DNA of 46,774 nt from Metamycoplasma spumans ATCC 19526 (GTDB taxonomy: Bacteria; Bacillota_I; Bacilli_A; Mycoplasmatales; Metamycoplasmataceae), in assembly GCA_000620005.1 (NCBI GenBank), contig JHVF01000006.1, positions 1 to 46,774 of the forward strand, written 5' to 3'. This document shows positions 1 to 10,699 of the stretch, piece after piece. Made by a program: the position numbers and the translations under genes. The notes beneath the pieces are model-generated. The model had not been told where the DNA came from and made no database searches. It worked only from the letters and a program-made list of their open reading frames with translations. The first letter of the stretch is position 1; every line of letters begins with the position of its first letter.

Positions 1-328
<328 letters not shown>

Positions 329-435
329 GTTGATTGGTTTATGATTTTTTGTAAATTATTAAAATTGACGTTATGGTATTCGTATCCAGTTTTCAAAGAA
401 CTATCTCGCGCATTTACTTTCAGAAAAGCGCATGA
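329..435 (-). other. rRNA precursor leader
   Basis: Transcribed leader between the rRNA promoter and mature 16S. It contains GTTCTTTGAAAACTGGATA (reverse strand, about 383-401), a sequence type common in rRNA leaders of Firmicutes and mollicutes, and a GCGC...GCGC inverted repeat near 407-432. Both probably belong to the processing stem and antitermination region. No protein gene is seen between 329 and 600. Confidence 0.6.
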
Positions 436-439
436 ATAT

Positions 440-468
440 ATTATACATATTTTTACAATTAATTTCAA
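440..468 (-). promoter_or_regulatory. rRNA operon promoter
   Basis: On the reverse strand a -35 box TTGAAA (463-468) and a perfect -10 box TATAAT (440-445) are separated by 17 bp. This is the best-matched sigma-70-type promoter in the window, as expected for rRNA. Transcription should start at about 433. The 130 bp upstream (470-600) are almost pure A+T and hold no recognisable gene. Confidence 0.78.
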
Positions 469-599
469 AATTTATAATTTTTATTTTTATGTCATAAATT
501 CTTTGCAGATAATTGAATAATATGCGATATAAATAATAACACATTTTTATGTAATATCTATTTTTTTATAAATATTTTTAAAAGTTGTAAAAAAGATAA

Positions 600-622
600 T
601 AAAAAAACGACAATTCTGTCGC
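600..622 (-). terminator. Intrinsic terminator after greA
   Basis: Reverse strand: stem CGACA / TGTCG (extended by a G-C/A-T pair) around a GAAT loop, followed by a run of seven T. It lies 14 nt after the greA stop and closes the mnmA-to-greA operon. Confidence 0.85.
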
Positions 623-635
623 TTTATTATTAATA

Positions 636-1109
636 CTATAAAATGGTTTCAACTCTAACTTTGTATTTTTTAGGAGCTTCAACTTCAACTTCTTCACCAC
701 TTTTTTTACCGATTAAAGCTTTTGCTAAGGCTGAAGAGTTTGATATTTTATTATTAAATGGATCGGCATCTAATGCACCAACAATAGTAACTTCATTAAT
801 ATCTTTAGTTAATAAATTATAGAATTTAACTGTCGATCCAATTCTAACTGTACTATTAGCTGCTGATGTTGATGATTCGATAACGATGCAATTTTCTAAA
901 ATATGTTGAATTTCTAAAATTTCTGCCTCAATAGCGGCTTGTTTATCACGAGCGGCATCATATTCGGCGTTTTCTGATAAGTCACCTTGGTTTCTGGCTT
1001 CTTTAATTTCTTCAATAACTTGTGGTCTAGCAACTTCTTGTAAGTACGCTAATCTTTCTTCGTATTGTTTAAAACCTTCTTTAGTAAGATAAATTTTTTC
1101 TTCTTGCAT
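636..1109 (-). CDS. greA: Transcription elongation factor GreA
   Basis: 157 residues, the usual length for GreA/GreB. It stimulates transcript cleavage by stalled RNA polymerase through the secondary channel. The N-terminal coiled coil shows the family pattern: LTKEGFKQYEERL at the start, then the EIKEARNQGDLSENAEYDAA segment at about residues 34-53, which holds the acidic tip residues (D43, E46). The C-terminal FKBP-like domain contains GSTVKF and a degenerate IGKKSGEEVEVEAP near the end. The ATG has a good ribosome binding site (AAGGAG, 7 nt upstream). It is the last gene of an operon that starts at mnmA and is followed directly by a terminator. Confidence 0.96.
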   Translation of the reverse strand: MQEEKIYLTKEGFKQYEERLAYLQEVARPQVIEEIKEARNQGDLSENAEYDAARDKQAAIEAEILEIQHILENCIVIESSTSAANSTVRIGSTVKFYNLLTKDINEVTIVGALDADPFNNKISNSSALAKALIGKKSGEEVEVEAPKKYKVRVETIL

Positions 1110-1139
1110 AATTTGCTCCTTATTTTTAAAATTAAAGTT

Positions 1140-1871
1140 TTAATTACTATTTTGTTCTATCTTGGCTAAAAGTATAACATTTTTATGTTTAAAGTGTGCT
1201 ACTTCATATTTTAAATTATAAGACTGAAATAGTTTTATTGAATTAAGATAATCTTTTTTGTTTGTGTAATTTAAGATTATCATACCGGGGTTTTTTTCAT
1301 TATCGACTAAATCAATATATTTATTTAAATAATATTCATAAGATTTATCGCTATCTAATAAAACTAACATATTAAACTTTTGATCAGCATTTGTATCATT
1401 AATATAATTTAGTTTAGATAAATCAAGGTTAGGATATTTATTCTGAGCATTTTTATCTTGTTTATTTATATTTTGATCTATTGCATATGTATTTTTATAA
1501 GTTAATGATGCTAAAGAAATTGATAAATAGTCACTATCAGCATCGACTAAAACATTTTCATATGAATTTAAGTAAACACTATTAACTAAATAAGTAACTA
1601 AAAAGTCAGGTAATATTTGTTTTTGATTATAAAAATCTTTAATGCCGGTTAAAACTTGGCCATAATTTGGATTTTGGATTTTTAATTGCTCTAAGCGAAT
1701 TTTTTCTTCTGGACTAATAATTTCTTTCATATATTTACGTCTTAATAAAAATGACGCAATTACGATTGAAATAGCTATTAGCATTACAACAATAATACTA
1801 ATTATTAATGCCAAACGAGCATTCGATGAAATTTTGGATTCTGTATTATTAATTATCGATTGAGCTATCAT
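1140..1871 (-). CDS. Membrane-anchored YrrM/O-methyltransferase-like protein
   Basis: 243 residues from the ATG at 1871. An in-frame TTG at 1886 or GTG at 1883 is possible, but GGTGA sits about 8 nt before the ATG and nothing suitable precedes the others. One N-terminal transmembrane helix (about residues 20-43, ending in basic RRKY) is followed by a cytosolic domain. That domain keeps the late part of the COMT/YrrM fold: FNMLVLLDSDKSYEYYLNKY matches the family pattern FDFIFIDADK..Y..YL, and GMIILN matches GGIIVxDN. The glycine-rich SAM motif I is not recognisable, so activity is doubtful. I recall mycoplasma homologues being labelled 'putative methyltransferase'. It sits where yrrM lies in the Bacillus alaS-greA region, which supports the homology. 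It overlaps the DUF1292 gene by 23 nt. Confidence 0.6.
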   Translation of the reverse strand: MIAQSIINNTESKISSNARLALIISIIVVMLIAISIVIASFLLRRKYMKEIISPEEKIRLEQLKIQNPNYGQVLTGIKDFYNQKQILPDFLVTYLVNSVYLNSYENVLVDADSDYLSISLASLTYKNTYAIDQNINKQDKNAQNKYPNLDLSKLNYINDTNADQKFNMLVLLDSDKSYEYYLNKYIDLVDNEKNPGMIILNYTNKKDYLNSIKLFQSYNLKYEVAHFKHKNVILLAKIEQNSN

Positions 1872-2172
1872 CTGTATCTTCACCAATTAATTTTTCTAAT
1901 AAATCGCTTTTACCATCACGATCAAGCACATAATTATTTTCGGCATATTCAAATAATAAGTCAACTAATATATCAATTTCGCCCTCATCATCAACTTCAG
2001 TTAGTTCTCCGTTAACATCTTTAGCAAAAAGTAAACCTTCGCCTTTGCTATCAGTTAATGAAAAGTATGTTTCGCCATTTTCTTCAATTTGAAAAATTAC
2101 ATATAACTTTTCATTATCATCTAATATAATTTCGCGTTCTGGGACAAAAATATTTATTTTTTTCTTTTCCAT
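1849..2172 (-). CDS. DUF1292 family protein (YrzB-like)
   Basis: 107 residues, strongly acidic at the C-terminus (GEDTDDSSIDN). The core EKLYVIFQIEENGETYFSL followed by GLLFAKDVNG and a D/E-rich stretch is the DUF1292 (YrzB) pattern of Firmicutes; the molecular role is unknown. The family is normally found directly after ruvX (yrrK), as here: its ATG overlaps the ruvX stop by one base. The start has a purine-rich segment (TAAGGAGAATAGG) within the ruvX end. Its 3' end overlaps the next gene, implying translational coupling. Confidence 0.85.
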   Translation of the reverse strand: MEKKKINIFVPEREIILDDNEKLYVIFQIEENGETYFSLTDSKGEGLLFAKDVNGELTEVDDEGEIDILVDLLFEYAENNYVLDRDGKSDLLEKLIGEDTDDSSIDN

Positions 2173-2600
2173 TATCCTATTCTCCTTAAATAATCTTCTA
2201 ATATTAGCTGTGCCGCCAATGAATCTTTTTTGGTTTTGCGTTTTTTTCTACTAAAACCCGCTTCAATTAAAATTTGTTCAGCGCCCATTGTGCTTTGTCT
2301 TTCGTCTTGAAAAATAATCGGCAAGTCAATTTGTTCGCCTAATCTTTTAGCAAAACGCTCAACCATTAGCGTGCGCTCACTTTTTGATAAATCCATTCTT
2401 AATGGATATCCTAAAATAATTGCATCAATTTGATTTTTATATTCGCCTTCATTTAGATATGACAAAACTTTATTAATAACTTGTTTAAAATTATTTTCTT
2501 CAAAATAAAAGTTTTCTAGGCCTGTTGCAATTATTCCGATTGGATCTGATATTGCAAATCCACATGTTTTAGTGCCTAAATCTAAACAAAGTTTACGCAT
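2172..2600 (-). CDS. ruvX: RuvX/YqgF family RNase H-fold nuclease (putative Holliday junction resolvase)
   Basis: 142 residues, full length. The RNase H-fold motif [16 protein letters not shown] at the N-terminus carries the first catalytic aspartate. A second acidic position lies in DAIILGYP, and [16 protein letters not shown] contains the conserved DER(x)ST. The family is described as a Holliday junction resolvase and/or a nuclease in rRNA maturation, and which applies here cannot be read from sequence. The gene overlaps the alaS 3' end by 8 nt and is followed by DUF1292 with a 1-nt overlap, the standard Firmicutes order. Confidence 0.93.
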   Translation of the reverse strand: MRKLCLDLGTKTCGFAISDPIGIIATGLENFYFEENNFKQVINKVLSYLNEGEYKNQIDAIILGYPLRMDLSKSERTLMVERFAKRLGEQIDLPIIFQDERQSTMGAEQILIEAGFSRKKRKTKKDSLAAQLILEDYLRRIG

Positions 2601-5253
2601 TTAAGTCCTTTTTAATTTCACTTACTAAATTATCTAAAGTAATTTCTTTATTTAATGAACCTTGGCAAACAATAGCGTTTCCTCCACCTTTACCATTATA
2701 TTTCGAAGTTATTGCTCTAAAAAAGTTAGTTGAATCATATTTTTTAGAAGCTACCATTAAAAAGAAATTGTTTTCTTTATTTTGGCTTAATCCAATTACT
2801 AGAGCATCAGGATTATCTTCTCTTAATTGAACTATTGCTTTTCTTAATTGATTTGCATCTAAATCTGATACGAAAAATACATCAATTGAATTAATCTTTT
2901 CAGCTTGATATTTAGAAACATCAACTGATTCATTTTGTTTTTCTTTTAAGAATTTTTTATAATCTTCTCTAATTGATTCTTCACAAATATCATATTGTTC
3001 TAATAGTTTTTCTTTTCCAAAAGTTCCTTCTGGAATTTCTAAAGGATATTGATATGAATAATCTTCTTTAAATTGTTGGTTATTTTTAATTAAAGTATCT
3101 AATAATTTTTGTTTTTCTTTAATTTCTGCTAATAAATAATCTTCAACATAAGCAAATGATATAACCACTCTTAAACGATATACTCCTGTACCTTTTGAAT
3201 CAACTCCAACAATTTTGAAATCTTGAATATCGCCTGAATTATTAACGTGTGTTCCACCACATAAATCTTTAGTAATACCTTCAAATTCAACTATTCTAAC
3301 TTCGTTTGCATCATGATATTCTGATTCTTCAATAGTCATAAATGCACCCATTTCTTGTGCTTTTTTAATTGAAGTAATAATGTAGTTACGTTTTGCTTGC
3401 ATTGCAATGTATTCACGCATTGCTTTTTCAATTTCTTTAATTTCAGCTTTAGTTGGTCTATGATCTAAACCAAAGTCAAAAGTGAAATGTTCATGAGTAA
3501 TGTTTGAACCTAATTGTTGAATAATTTCATGAGGATATGTTTTTCTTAAAGCGTGGAACATAATATGTGTTGCTGAGTGACCACGAGCAAAGTTAATTCT
3601 TTTTGCTTTGTCAACAAAACATTCAACTGGTGATTTGCTGTTAACTATACCTTTAACAACGTGAATATGGTTTCAATATTTATCTTTAAAAACATCCAAT
3701 ACTTCAATTTTATTACCATCTTGAATCATATATCCATGGTCGTGATTTTGACCACCACTTGTTGCGTAAAATGGAGTTTTATCTAAAACTAAATAACTGA
3801 TTGCTTCAGGATCTTTATTGGCCTTAATTTCATTTTCATCATCTAATAAATATAAAACTTTTGAAGTTGATTCTCTAAAGTCATATCCAATAAATTCAGA
3901 TACTTTCTCAGGTATTTTAGCAAGTGAATTAATAACTTTTTGCATACCCGCTTCAATATTACCACGTGATTTTTCTTGATGTTCTTTCAAAAACTTATTG
4001 AACTCGTTCATGTCGATTTTAATTCCCTTTTCAGCTAAGATTTCAGCTGTTAATTCAATTGGGAATCCATAAGTATCAAACATTTTAAAAGCAACCTTAA
4101 CATCAACTGTGCCATTTTTTTGAAGTTCAGCTTCTAATAATTTTTCACCATCTTTAATTGTTTTGGCAAATAATTCTTCTTCATTTTTAATAATTTGTGC
4201 AACTTCATCAACATCAATGTCATAAATTAATGAATCTTTAACAACTTTTACTAAGTTATATAAGAATGATTTTGCTTCAATACCTAGCGATAAACCAGCG
4301 CGATATGAACGTCTAATTAATCTTCTTATAATATAACCACGTCCAACATTTGAAGGGCTAACACCATCATTTATAGCATTAACTGATGCTCTAATATGAT
4401 CGGCAATGATTTTGAAATAAGTATTAATTCTTGTTTGTTCTTTATCTTTGGTAAAGTAATTATTAATATCGTAATGATAGTCAGTTAATTTTTCAACAGC
4501 TCTTATAATTGGTAAAAATAAGTCTGTATCAAAGTTAGTTGGTGCATCTTGCAAAATTGAAACAATTCTTTCTAAACCAGCACCAGTATCGATATTCTTT
4601 GTAGCTAATTCGGTGTAATTATTTTCACCATCATTATTGAATTGTGAAAATACGATATTTCAAATTTCGATATAACGATCGTTTTCAATATCATTAATTA
4701 AAAGTTCTAAACCACGAGAGTCATATTTTTCTCCACGATCGAAAAATATCTCAGTGTCTGGTCCACAAGGTCCTTGACCCACGTCTCAGAAGTTTGTATC
4801 TCTTGTTCCTTTAATTAAATGAGATTTATCAACGCCATTTTCAATTCAGTAATTATATGTATCTTGATCTTCGTCAAAATAAGTAATATAAATTCTTTCT
4901 TTTGGTAATTTTAAAACATTAAAAACAAATTCAGCACCAAATTCGATTGCTTCTTTTTTAAAATAATCACCGATTGAAAAGTTACCTAACATTTCAAAAA
5001 AGGTATGGTGTCTTGCGGTTACACCAACATTTTCAATATCATTAGTTCTAATTGATTTTTGTGAGTTGGTAATTCTTTTTGCAGGTGGTACTTTTTTACC
5101 GCTAAAATAGTCTTTTAAAGTTGCAACCCCAGAGTTTATTCATAATAAAGAAGGGTCATTTTGTGGTATTAAAGATTTTGATTCAACAACTAAATGTCCT
5201 TTAGACTTAAAAAAGTCTAATCACATTTGTCTAATTTCTTTTGAACTTAACAT
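2593..5253 (-). CDS. alaS: Alanyl-tRNA synthetase
   Basis: 886 residues with UGA read as Trp at several positions (for example in RQMW at the start and KYWNH). The class II aminoacylation core is at the N-terminus: [19 protein letters not shown] at about 75-95 and an intact GAGLERI. The cis-editing domain keeps all four zinc/catalytic ligands, HSATH at about 559-563 and CGGTH at about 665-669. A C-Ala domain follows to the end, so Ser/Gly-tRNA(Ala) proofreading is probably intact. The ATG follows TATAGGAG, which overlaps the mnmA stop codon, so the two genes are coupled. Confidence 0.98.
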
Positions 5254-5262
5254 GTTTTTCTC

Positions 5263-6384
<1,122 letters not shown>

Positions 6385-6475
6385 CTATTTTTTTATTATT
6401 AATAATAAAATTGTATATTTTTTATTAAAAAAAGATATAAAAAGCAGTATTTAATACTTAAAATAGTTTTTCGCA

Positions 6476-6500
6476 ATATAAAAAGTGCCATATTGGCACT
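6476..6500 (-). terminator. Intrinsic terminator after rplT
   Basis: Reverse strand stem AGTGCCA / TGGCACT with a 3-nt loop followed by TTTTTATA. It closes the infC-rpmI-rplT operon 13 nt after the rplT stop. The following 6376-6475 stretch is an AT-rich spacer that must hold the mnmA promoter. Confidence 0.88.
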
Positions 6501-6513
6501 AATTATAAATTAA

Positions 6514-6873
6514 TTATTTTGTAGCTAATGCAGCTTTAGCTTTTTCAACAATTTTAGCAAATGATGCTGGATAGTTGATTGCTAATTCTGAAAGCATTTT
6601 TCTATTAACTTGAATGTTAGCTTGTTTTAGACCTTCGATTAATCTTGAGTATGTAATTCCCATTGGTCTAGCAGCAGCGTTAATACGAGCTATTCATAAT
6701 TTTCTGAATTCACGTTTAACTTGTTTTCTATCTCTGAATGCATATGTTCATGATTTAACAACAGCTTGTTTAGCAACTCTGTAACCGATTGATTTGTGTC
6801 CTCAGTAACCTTTTGCTAATTTTATTCATTTTGCACGTCTTCTTCTTGTAACGATTCCGCCTCTTGTACGCAT
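6514..6873 (-). CDS. rplT: 50S ribosomal protein L20
   Basis: 119 residues, the typical L20 length. The very basic N-terminal arm ([20 protein letters not shown]) is the rRNA-binding extension. The globular part holds [22 protein letters not shown] and YSRLI of the family. UGA encodes Trp in AKW, GYW, SW and LW. It is the last gene of infC-rpmI-rplT. In Gram-positive bacteria L20 represses this operon by binding its leader, and a candidate leader is present at 7732-7860. Confidence 0.97.
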
Positions 6874-6902
6874 GTTATCTCCTTCTAAATTTAATTAAAT
6901 TA

Positions 6903-7091
6903 TTAGATTAATTCTTTGTATCTCTTGAAGTCTGAACTTGATAATGTTGAAGATTTACGAGATTGACGTTTTTGTTTTGTTGTTTTGTTTTGTGCTAAAT
7001 GTGATCTGTATGCATTTCCACGTTTAACTTTACCTGATGCGGTAATAGAAATTCTTTTCTTTAAACCGCTTTTGGTTTTCATTTTTGGCAT
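6903..7091 (-). CDS. rpmI: 50S ribosomal protein L35
   Basis: 62 residues, complete. The family signature [20 protein letters not shown] is at the start, and the whole protein is Lys/Arg rich. It begins 1 nt after the infC stop codon region with a GGAG ribosome binding site and precedes rplT by 29 nt, the conserved infC-rpmI-rplT order. Confidence 0.97.
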   Translation of the reverse strand: MPKMKTKSGLKKRISITASGKVKRGNAYRSHLAQNKTTKQKRQSRKSSTLSSSDFKRYKELI

Positions 7092-7092
7092 G

Positions 7093-7731
7093 TTATTCTC
7101 CTTTTGACTCTGAAGGTTCGTTATTTTGTTTATTGTTTAAAGCTTCTACTTTTCTTTTATCTTTTTCGATATACATATCTAAGAAACGTTCATTAACTAA
7201 TGTTGCTTCTTTTGATATTCTTGCTACATCTTCTAAAAGAGCAAAAAACTTAGTAAGAATTTCTTCTCCCAACTCAACTCTAGCTCTTTCTCTACCTCTG
7301 AATTTTACAGATACTTTAACTCTGCTTCCTTCTAAAATAAATTCACGAGCTTTTCTTGATTTGGTTTCTAAATCATGATCTCCGATTAAAGGTGTTAATC
7401 TAATTTCACGATTTGTTGTAACAGTTTGTTTTTCTTTAACGGCTTTTTGTTTTTTCTTTTTCTCGTATTTAAATTTACCGTAATCTAAAATTTTTGCAAT
7501 AGGTTTGTTGTTTTCTATGGCAATTAAAACTAAATCCATATTGTAATCAGAAGCCTTTTCTAAAGCTTCATCTTTAGTTAAAACACCAATCTTTTCACCT
7601 TCTGGACCTAATACGAAAACTTTTTTATATGGAATGGCATTGTTAATTACATGCTCTGATTTCGGTTTACGATTTCCGTTATTGCTATTTTCAGAAAAAT
7701 TTCCGCTATTTGAATTGTTATTATTAATAAT
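7093..7731 (-). CDS. infC: Translation initiation factor IF-3, probable AUU start
   Basis: About 212 residues. After a low-complexity Asn/Ser/Gly-rich N-terminus, the IF3 N-domain ([20 protein letters not shown]) and the C-domain motif [18 protein letters not shown] are clear, so it blocks 30S-50S association and proofreads start codons. No ATG/GTG/TTG is suitably placed. An AAGGAGG site (7737-7743) is followed after 5 and 8 nt by ATT codons at 7731 and 7728; one of these is the likely start. An AUU start for infC is known from E. coli, where it gives autoregulation. The only upstream TTG (7806) would place the attenuator hairpin inside the coding sequence. Confidence 0.88.
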   Translation of the reverse strand: MINNNNSNSGNFSENSNNGNRKPKSEHVINNAIPYKKVFVLGPEGEKIGVLTKDEALEKASDYNMDLVLIAIENNKPIAKILDYGKFKYEKKKKQKAVKEKQTVTTNREIRLTPLIGDHDLETKSRKAREFILEGSRVKVSVKFRGRERARVELGEEILTKFFALLEDVARISKEATLVNERFLDMYIEKDKRKVEALNNKQNNEPSESKGE

Positions 7732-7860
7732 AACTCCCTCCTTAAAATAAATAAAAAGTGGTTTAATCCACTTCCCAAAAACTACAAATATTCTTTTTTG
7801 TAGCAACCCAGCAAAAAATCACTTAGGTGAGAAATGAATCTACTTGCGCTAATAAAAGCA
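7732..7860 (-). promoter_or_regulatory. infC-rpmI-rplT mRNA leader (candidate L20/IF3 control region)
   Basis: About 125 nt of non-coding leader. It includes a small TCAC-CTAA-GTGA hairpin, a CTACAAA / TTTGTAG hairpin (about 7781-7802) and a terminator-like hairpin just before the ribosome binding site. AAGTG from the first hairpin could pair with CACTT of the terminator 3' arm, giving an alternative fold. The arrangement resembles the L20-controlled leaders of Bacillus; the L20 binding site itself is not proven here. Confidence 0.55.
7753..7773 (-). terminator. Attenuator-like hairpin in the infC leader
   Basis: Reverse strand stem AAGTGG / CCACTT (6-nt loop) followed by TTTTTATTTATTTT, only 10 nt before the infC ribosome binding site. 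Its position inside the leader suggests conditional termination. Confidence 0.6.
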
Positions 7861-7865
7861 TATGT

Positions 7866-7871
7866 ATTATA
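7866..7871 (-). promoter_or_regulatory. infC operon promoter (-10)
   Basis: Reverse strand TGTTATAAT, an extended -10 box (TGnTATAAT). No good -35 is seen at 17 bp, which fits an extended -10 promoter. Predicted start is at about 7859. Confidence 0.55.
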
Positions 7872-7901
7872 ACACTTTTTAAAATAATTATTTATTTTTA
7901 A

Positions 7902-8981
7902 CTATTTTGATCATTTTTCATATATTTTAGCTTGTTCTTCGCTAAATACAATCCCTTTTTCAGTATTTCAATCAATTCCGCAGGCTTGAACAACGACTTT
8001 TAACCCTTCATCAATATTTTCAAGGGCAATTTTTCGCATATTTTGAACACCTTTTCAATTTCTACCTTGACAGATTTTATCTGCGATATACAATATTTTA
8101 GAAATTAAATCCATTTCTAAAGACATTGATGTATGGATTTTTATCGCTTCTAAAACTTGTTGATTACTATATTTATATTTATCTCTCAATCAATAATATG
8201 CAGTAGTTTGATGCAATTTATATGGAGCTAAATTTTCTTCATTATATCCATATTTTTTTAAAAATGAATAGGCTTTTTCTTTGCTTCACTCTTTAGTAAT
8301 GTCATGCATATATCCCGCTTGATATGCCAGCTTAATTGAAAAGTTATTACTTTTAGCAAGTTCAGCAGCAAATTCAGCGGTAAACCTTAAATGTTTAAAA
8401 CGTTCAATTGATAAAAATGATTTTGCAATATCTTCAAAATATAAAAAGTTATCACCGATATAATCTTGAACTTTTTGTTCAACCATATTAAGAACACCAG
8501 CACGATATTGAGTTGAACTAAAGTCATGAAATTGATTATTTAAACGTAAGCAATTATATTTTTTTATATTAATTTTTGAATATTTATTACCACGGTTAAA
8601 CACAACAATTTTTACTAACTCAGAAATCTCATCTATATCTTTTCATTTGTTTAATTTGTTAACATTGTCAGACCCGATTAATAAAAATATTTCATCATTT
8701 GGAAATTTTTGTCTAAAGTATTTAACTGTATCGATTGTATAAGATAGTCCACCTCTTTTTATTTCGAATTCTGAAAGTTCCATTTTATCTTCTAATACCA
8801 TGTTTATCATATTTACTCTATGTTCGTTTGAGACATAGTTAGACTCTTTTTTAAATGGATTTTTATTAGCTGGAACAAAATATAATTTATCCAAGTTAAG
8901 CATTTCAATTGCATCTTTAGCAATTAAAATATGACCCTTATGAATCGGATTAAAACTTCCGCCAAATATTGCTATTTTCAT
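7902..8981 (-). CDS. nadD: Nicotinate-nucleotide adenylyltransferase fused to YqeK HD hydrolase
   Basis: 359 residues, about twice a normal NadD. Residues 1-190 are a nucleotidyltransferase: GGSFNPIHKGHI at the N-terminus is the (T/H)xGH-type site, SYTIDTVKYF follows, and it ends in SSTQYRAG (the ISST.IR motif). Residues about 195-355 form an HD domain with AGYMHDITKEW, KIHTSM and LYIADKI, the YqeK (diadenosine tetraphosphatase-type) pattern. In Bacillus nadD and yqeK are adjacent genes; here they are one reading frame. NadD makes deamido-NAD from nicotinate mononucleotide. UGA codes Trp at six or more sites. It starts 1 nt after the dinB stop. Confidence 0.93.
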
Positions 8982-8982
8982 A

Positions 8983-10263
8983 TTACTCCTTATTTTTGTC
9001 TATTTTAGAATCATTTTTCTCATTTTCAATATCAAATATTATATTTTGATTATGGATATCTCTTCTTAAAAAACGAATATTATGTTTATCTTTATTTTTT
9101 TCTTTTGCTAATTGTGCGCCAGTTTTTAATAAATTTTTACCCATTTTGAAATTTAATTCATAAATTAACTTATTTACTTCTGATAATTTTTTATCTTCTA
9201 ATAAGTCAATTTGTTCATTATTATAAAAAACTGAACGTAAGTTATTTAATTTTACACCGAGACCTCTTATTGGTTTTTCATCTCAAAAATCTTGAAATAA
9301 ATATAATACTCAACTATAAATTTTTTGTGGATCATTTGTATAAAAATTAAACTTTTTTTGTTTTGAGCTTCATATTCTTGATGTACTTCTAATACTTATT
9401 GAAATATTGCACCCTTCCTGATTTTGATCAATAGCCCTAGCTGAAACATTATTAACTAAATTGCGCAGTTGTTCCAATGCCTCTGTTTGAGTTTTTAAAT
9501 CATTTAAAAATGTAATTGAATTACCAATACCTTTGACTTCTTCTTTAAAAACATGGTCAGTTATTTCTTTATTCCCTTTCAACCGTTCGATAAAAATATA
9601 ATAGTTTTTAGTAAGAATTTTCCTTAAAAGTAATTCGTTTTTAAAATTAACTAAATCTCGATATGTATGAATGTTATTAGCTTTTAACATGGGCGCCATT
9701 TTTCTTCCAATACCGAATATTTTTTCAACCGGTAAATCATAAAAATGTTTTTCAATATCTTCTTGTTTTGTTTCTAAAATACCAAAAGGCTTTGCTTTAT
9801 TAGTGCTCATTTTAGCTAAAAATTTTGAATAAGATATACCAATTGAGCAAGGTAAATTCAAATCTTTTAATATTTTTCTTTGAATTTCCTTAGCTAAATC
9901 TAATTTTGTTCTATATTCGTTTACTAAATCACTAACATCTAAATAGCATTCATCAATTGAATATATTTCAATCTTATCTGTAAAATTTTTTTGTATATAT
10001 TCAAAAACATTTTTAGATATAAGTGAATAAAGTTCATAATGCGGTTCAACAATTATTACGTCTTTGACTTTTTCTTTGATTTTAAAAAAAGGATCTCCTA
10101 CACGGAAACCTATTTTTTTAAGTTCATATGACATGGCTGAAATGATTGCTCTTTTATGATTTTGAGCAATAACCACTGGTTTATTATTAAGTTCTGGATT
10201 CATTTTTCTTTCGCAACTTACAAAAAACGCATCCATATCAATATGAAATATAACTTTATCCAT
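8983..10263 (-). CDS. dinB: DNA polymerase IV (Y-family)
   Basis: 426 residues. The catalytic motifs are intact: FHIDMDAFFVSCE at the N-terminus, IYSIDECYLDVSD at about 100-112 and CSIGISYSKFLAKMSTNKAKPFG with IFGIGRK of the thumb. The little-finger domain follows and the C-terminus is Lys/Asn rich. The enzyme does error-prone bypass synthesis. UGA encodes Trp in the C-terminal third (for example SRIWSS and DFWDEK). Its ATG overlaps the sufU 3' end by 8 nt, an odd partner that probably reflects packing rather than function. Confidence 0.95.
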
Positions 10264-10699
10264 TTATACCTTTTTTCACAGCACGGTACATTATTGAAGC
10301 ACATTCTAAACGATTTAAATGTACTTTAACGTTTTTAAATACAACTAACTTTTCTAACTTAATTTCTTCTTCTTCAGTTGATTCACTTTTATTAATAACA
10401 TTAAAATAAGTATCTAGAATACTATTAATTTCTTCTTTGGATTTATTTATAAACATATCTAACATTAAAACAATGCTTGATTTAAAAATTGAACAGCCAA
10501 CCCCTTTATATTCAGCAGACTTTAAAATATCATTTTCAAAAGAAAAATTTATTACTATATCATCGACGCAAACTGCTGAATGATCTGACACACTACTTTC
10601 AGTAATATTTAAATTTTCATTAAAATATTTATTGCTAGAATAAGCTTCAAAAATAATTTTTTGCTTTTCTTGATTACTATAAGAAGTCAAGAAAATCAC
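10256..10699 (-). CDS. sufU: SufU/NifU-like iron-sulfur or sulfur-relay protein
   Basis: 147 residues, the SufU size. The three family cysteines are present: AVCVDDI (in place of the usual PxCGD), YKGVGCSIFKSS and LECASIMY. The DI.INFSFENDILKSAEYKG core fits the fold. SufU takes sulfur from SufS, and its gene overlaps the sufS 3' end by 23 nt. No sufB/C/D are in this window, so the pair may serve thiolation (MnmA) or minimal Fe-S supply; that is inference. Divergence from Bacillus SufU is marked. Confidence 0.85.
   Translation of the reverse strand: MIFLTSYSNQEKQKIIFEAYSSNKYFNENLNITESSVSDHSAVCVDDIVINFSFENDILKSAEYKGVGCSIFKSSIVLMLDMFINKSKEEINSILDTYFNVINKSESTEEEEIKLEKLVVFKNVKVHLNRLECASIMYRAVKKGING

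Noticed and set aside
2593-5253. Apparent fragmentation of alaS and many other genes into several open frames
   Set aside because: All breaks in conserved genes are TGA codons at positions where Trp fits, so the mycoplasma code explains them; they are not frameshifts.
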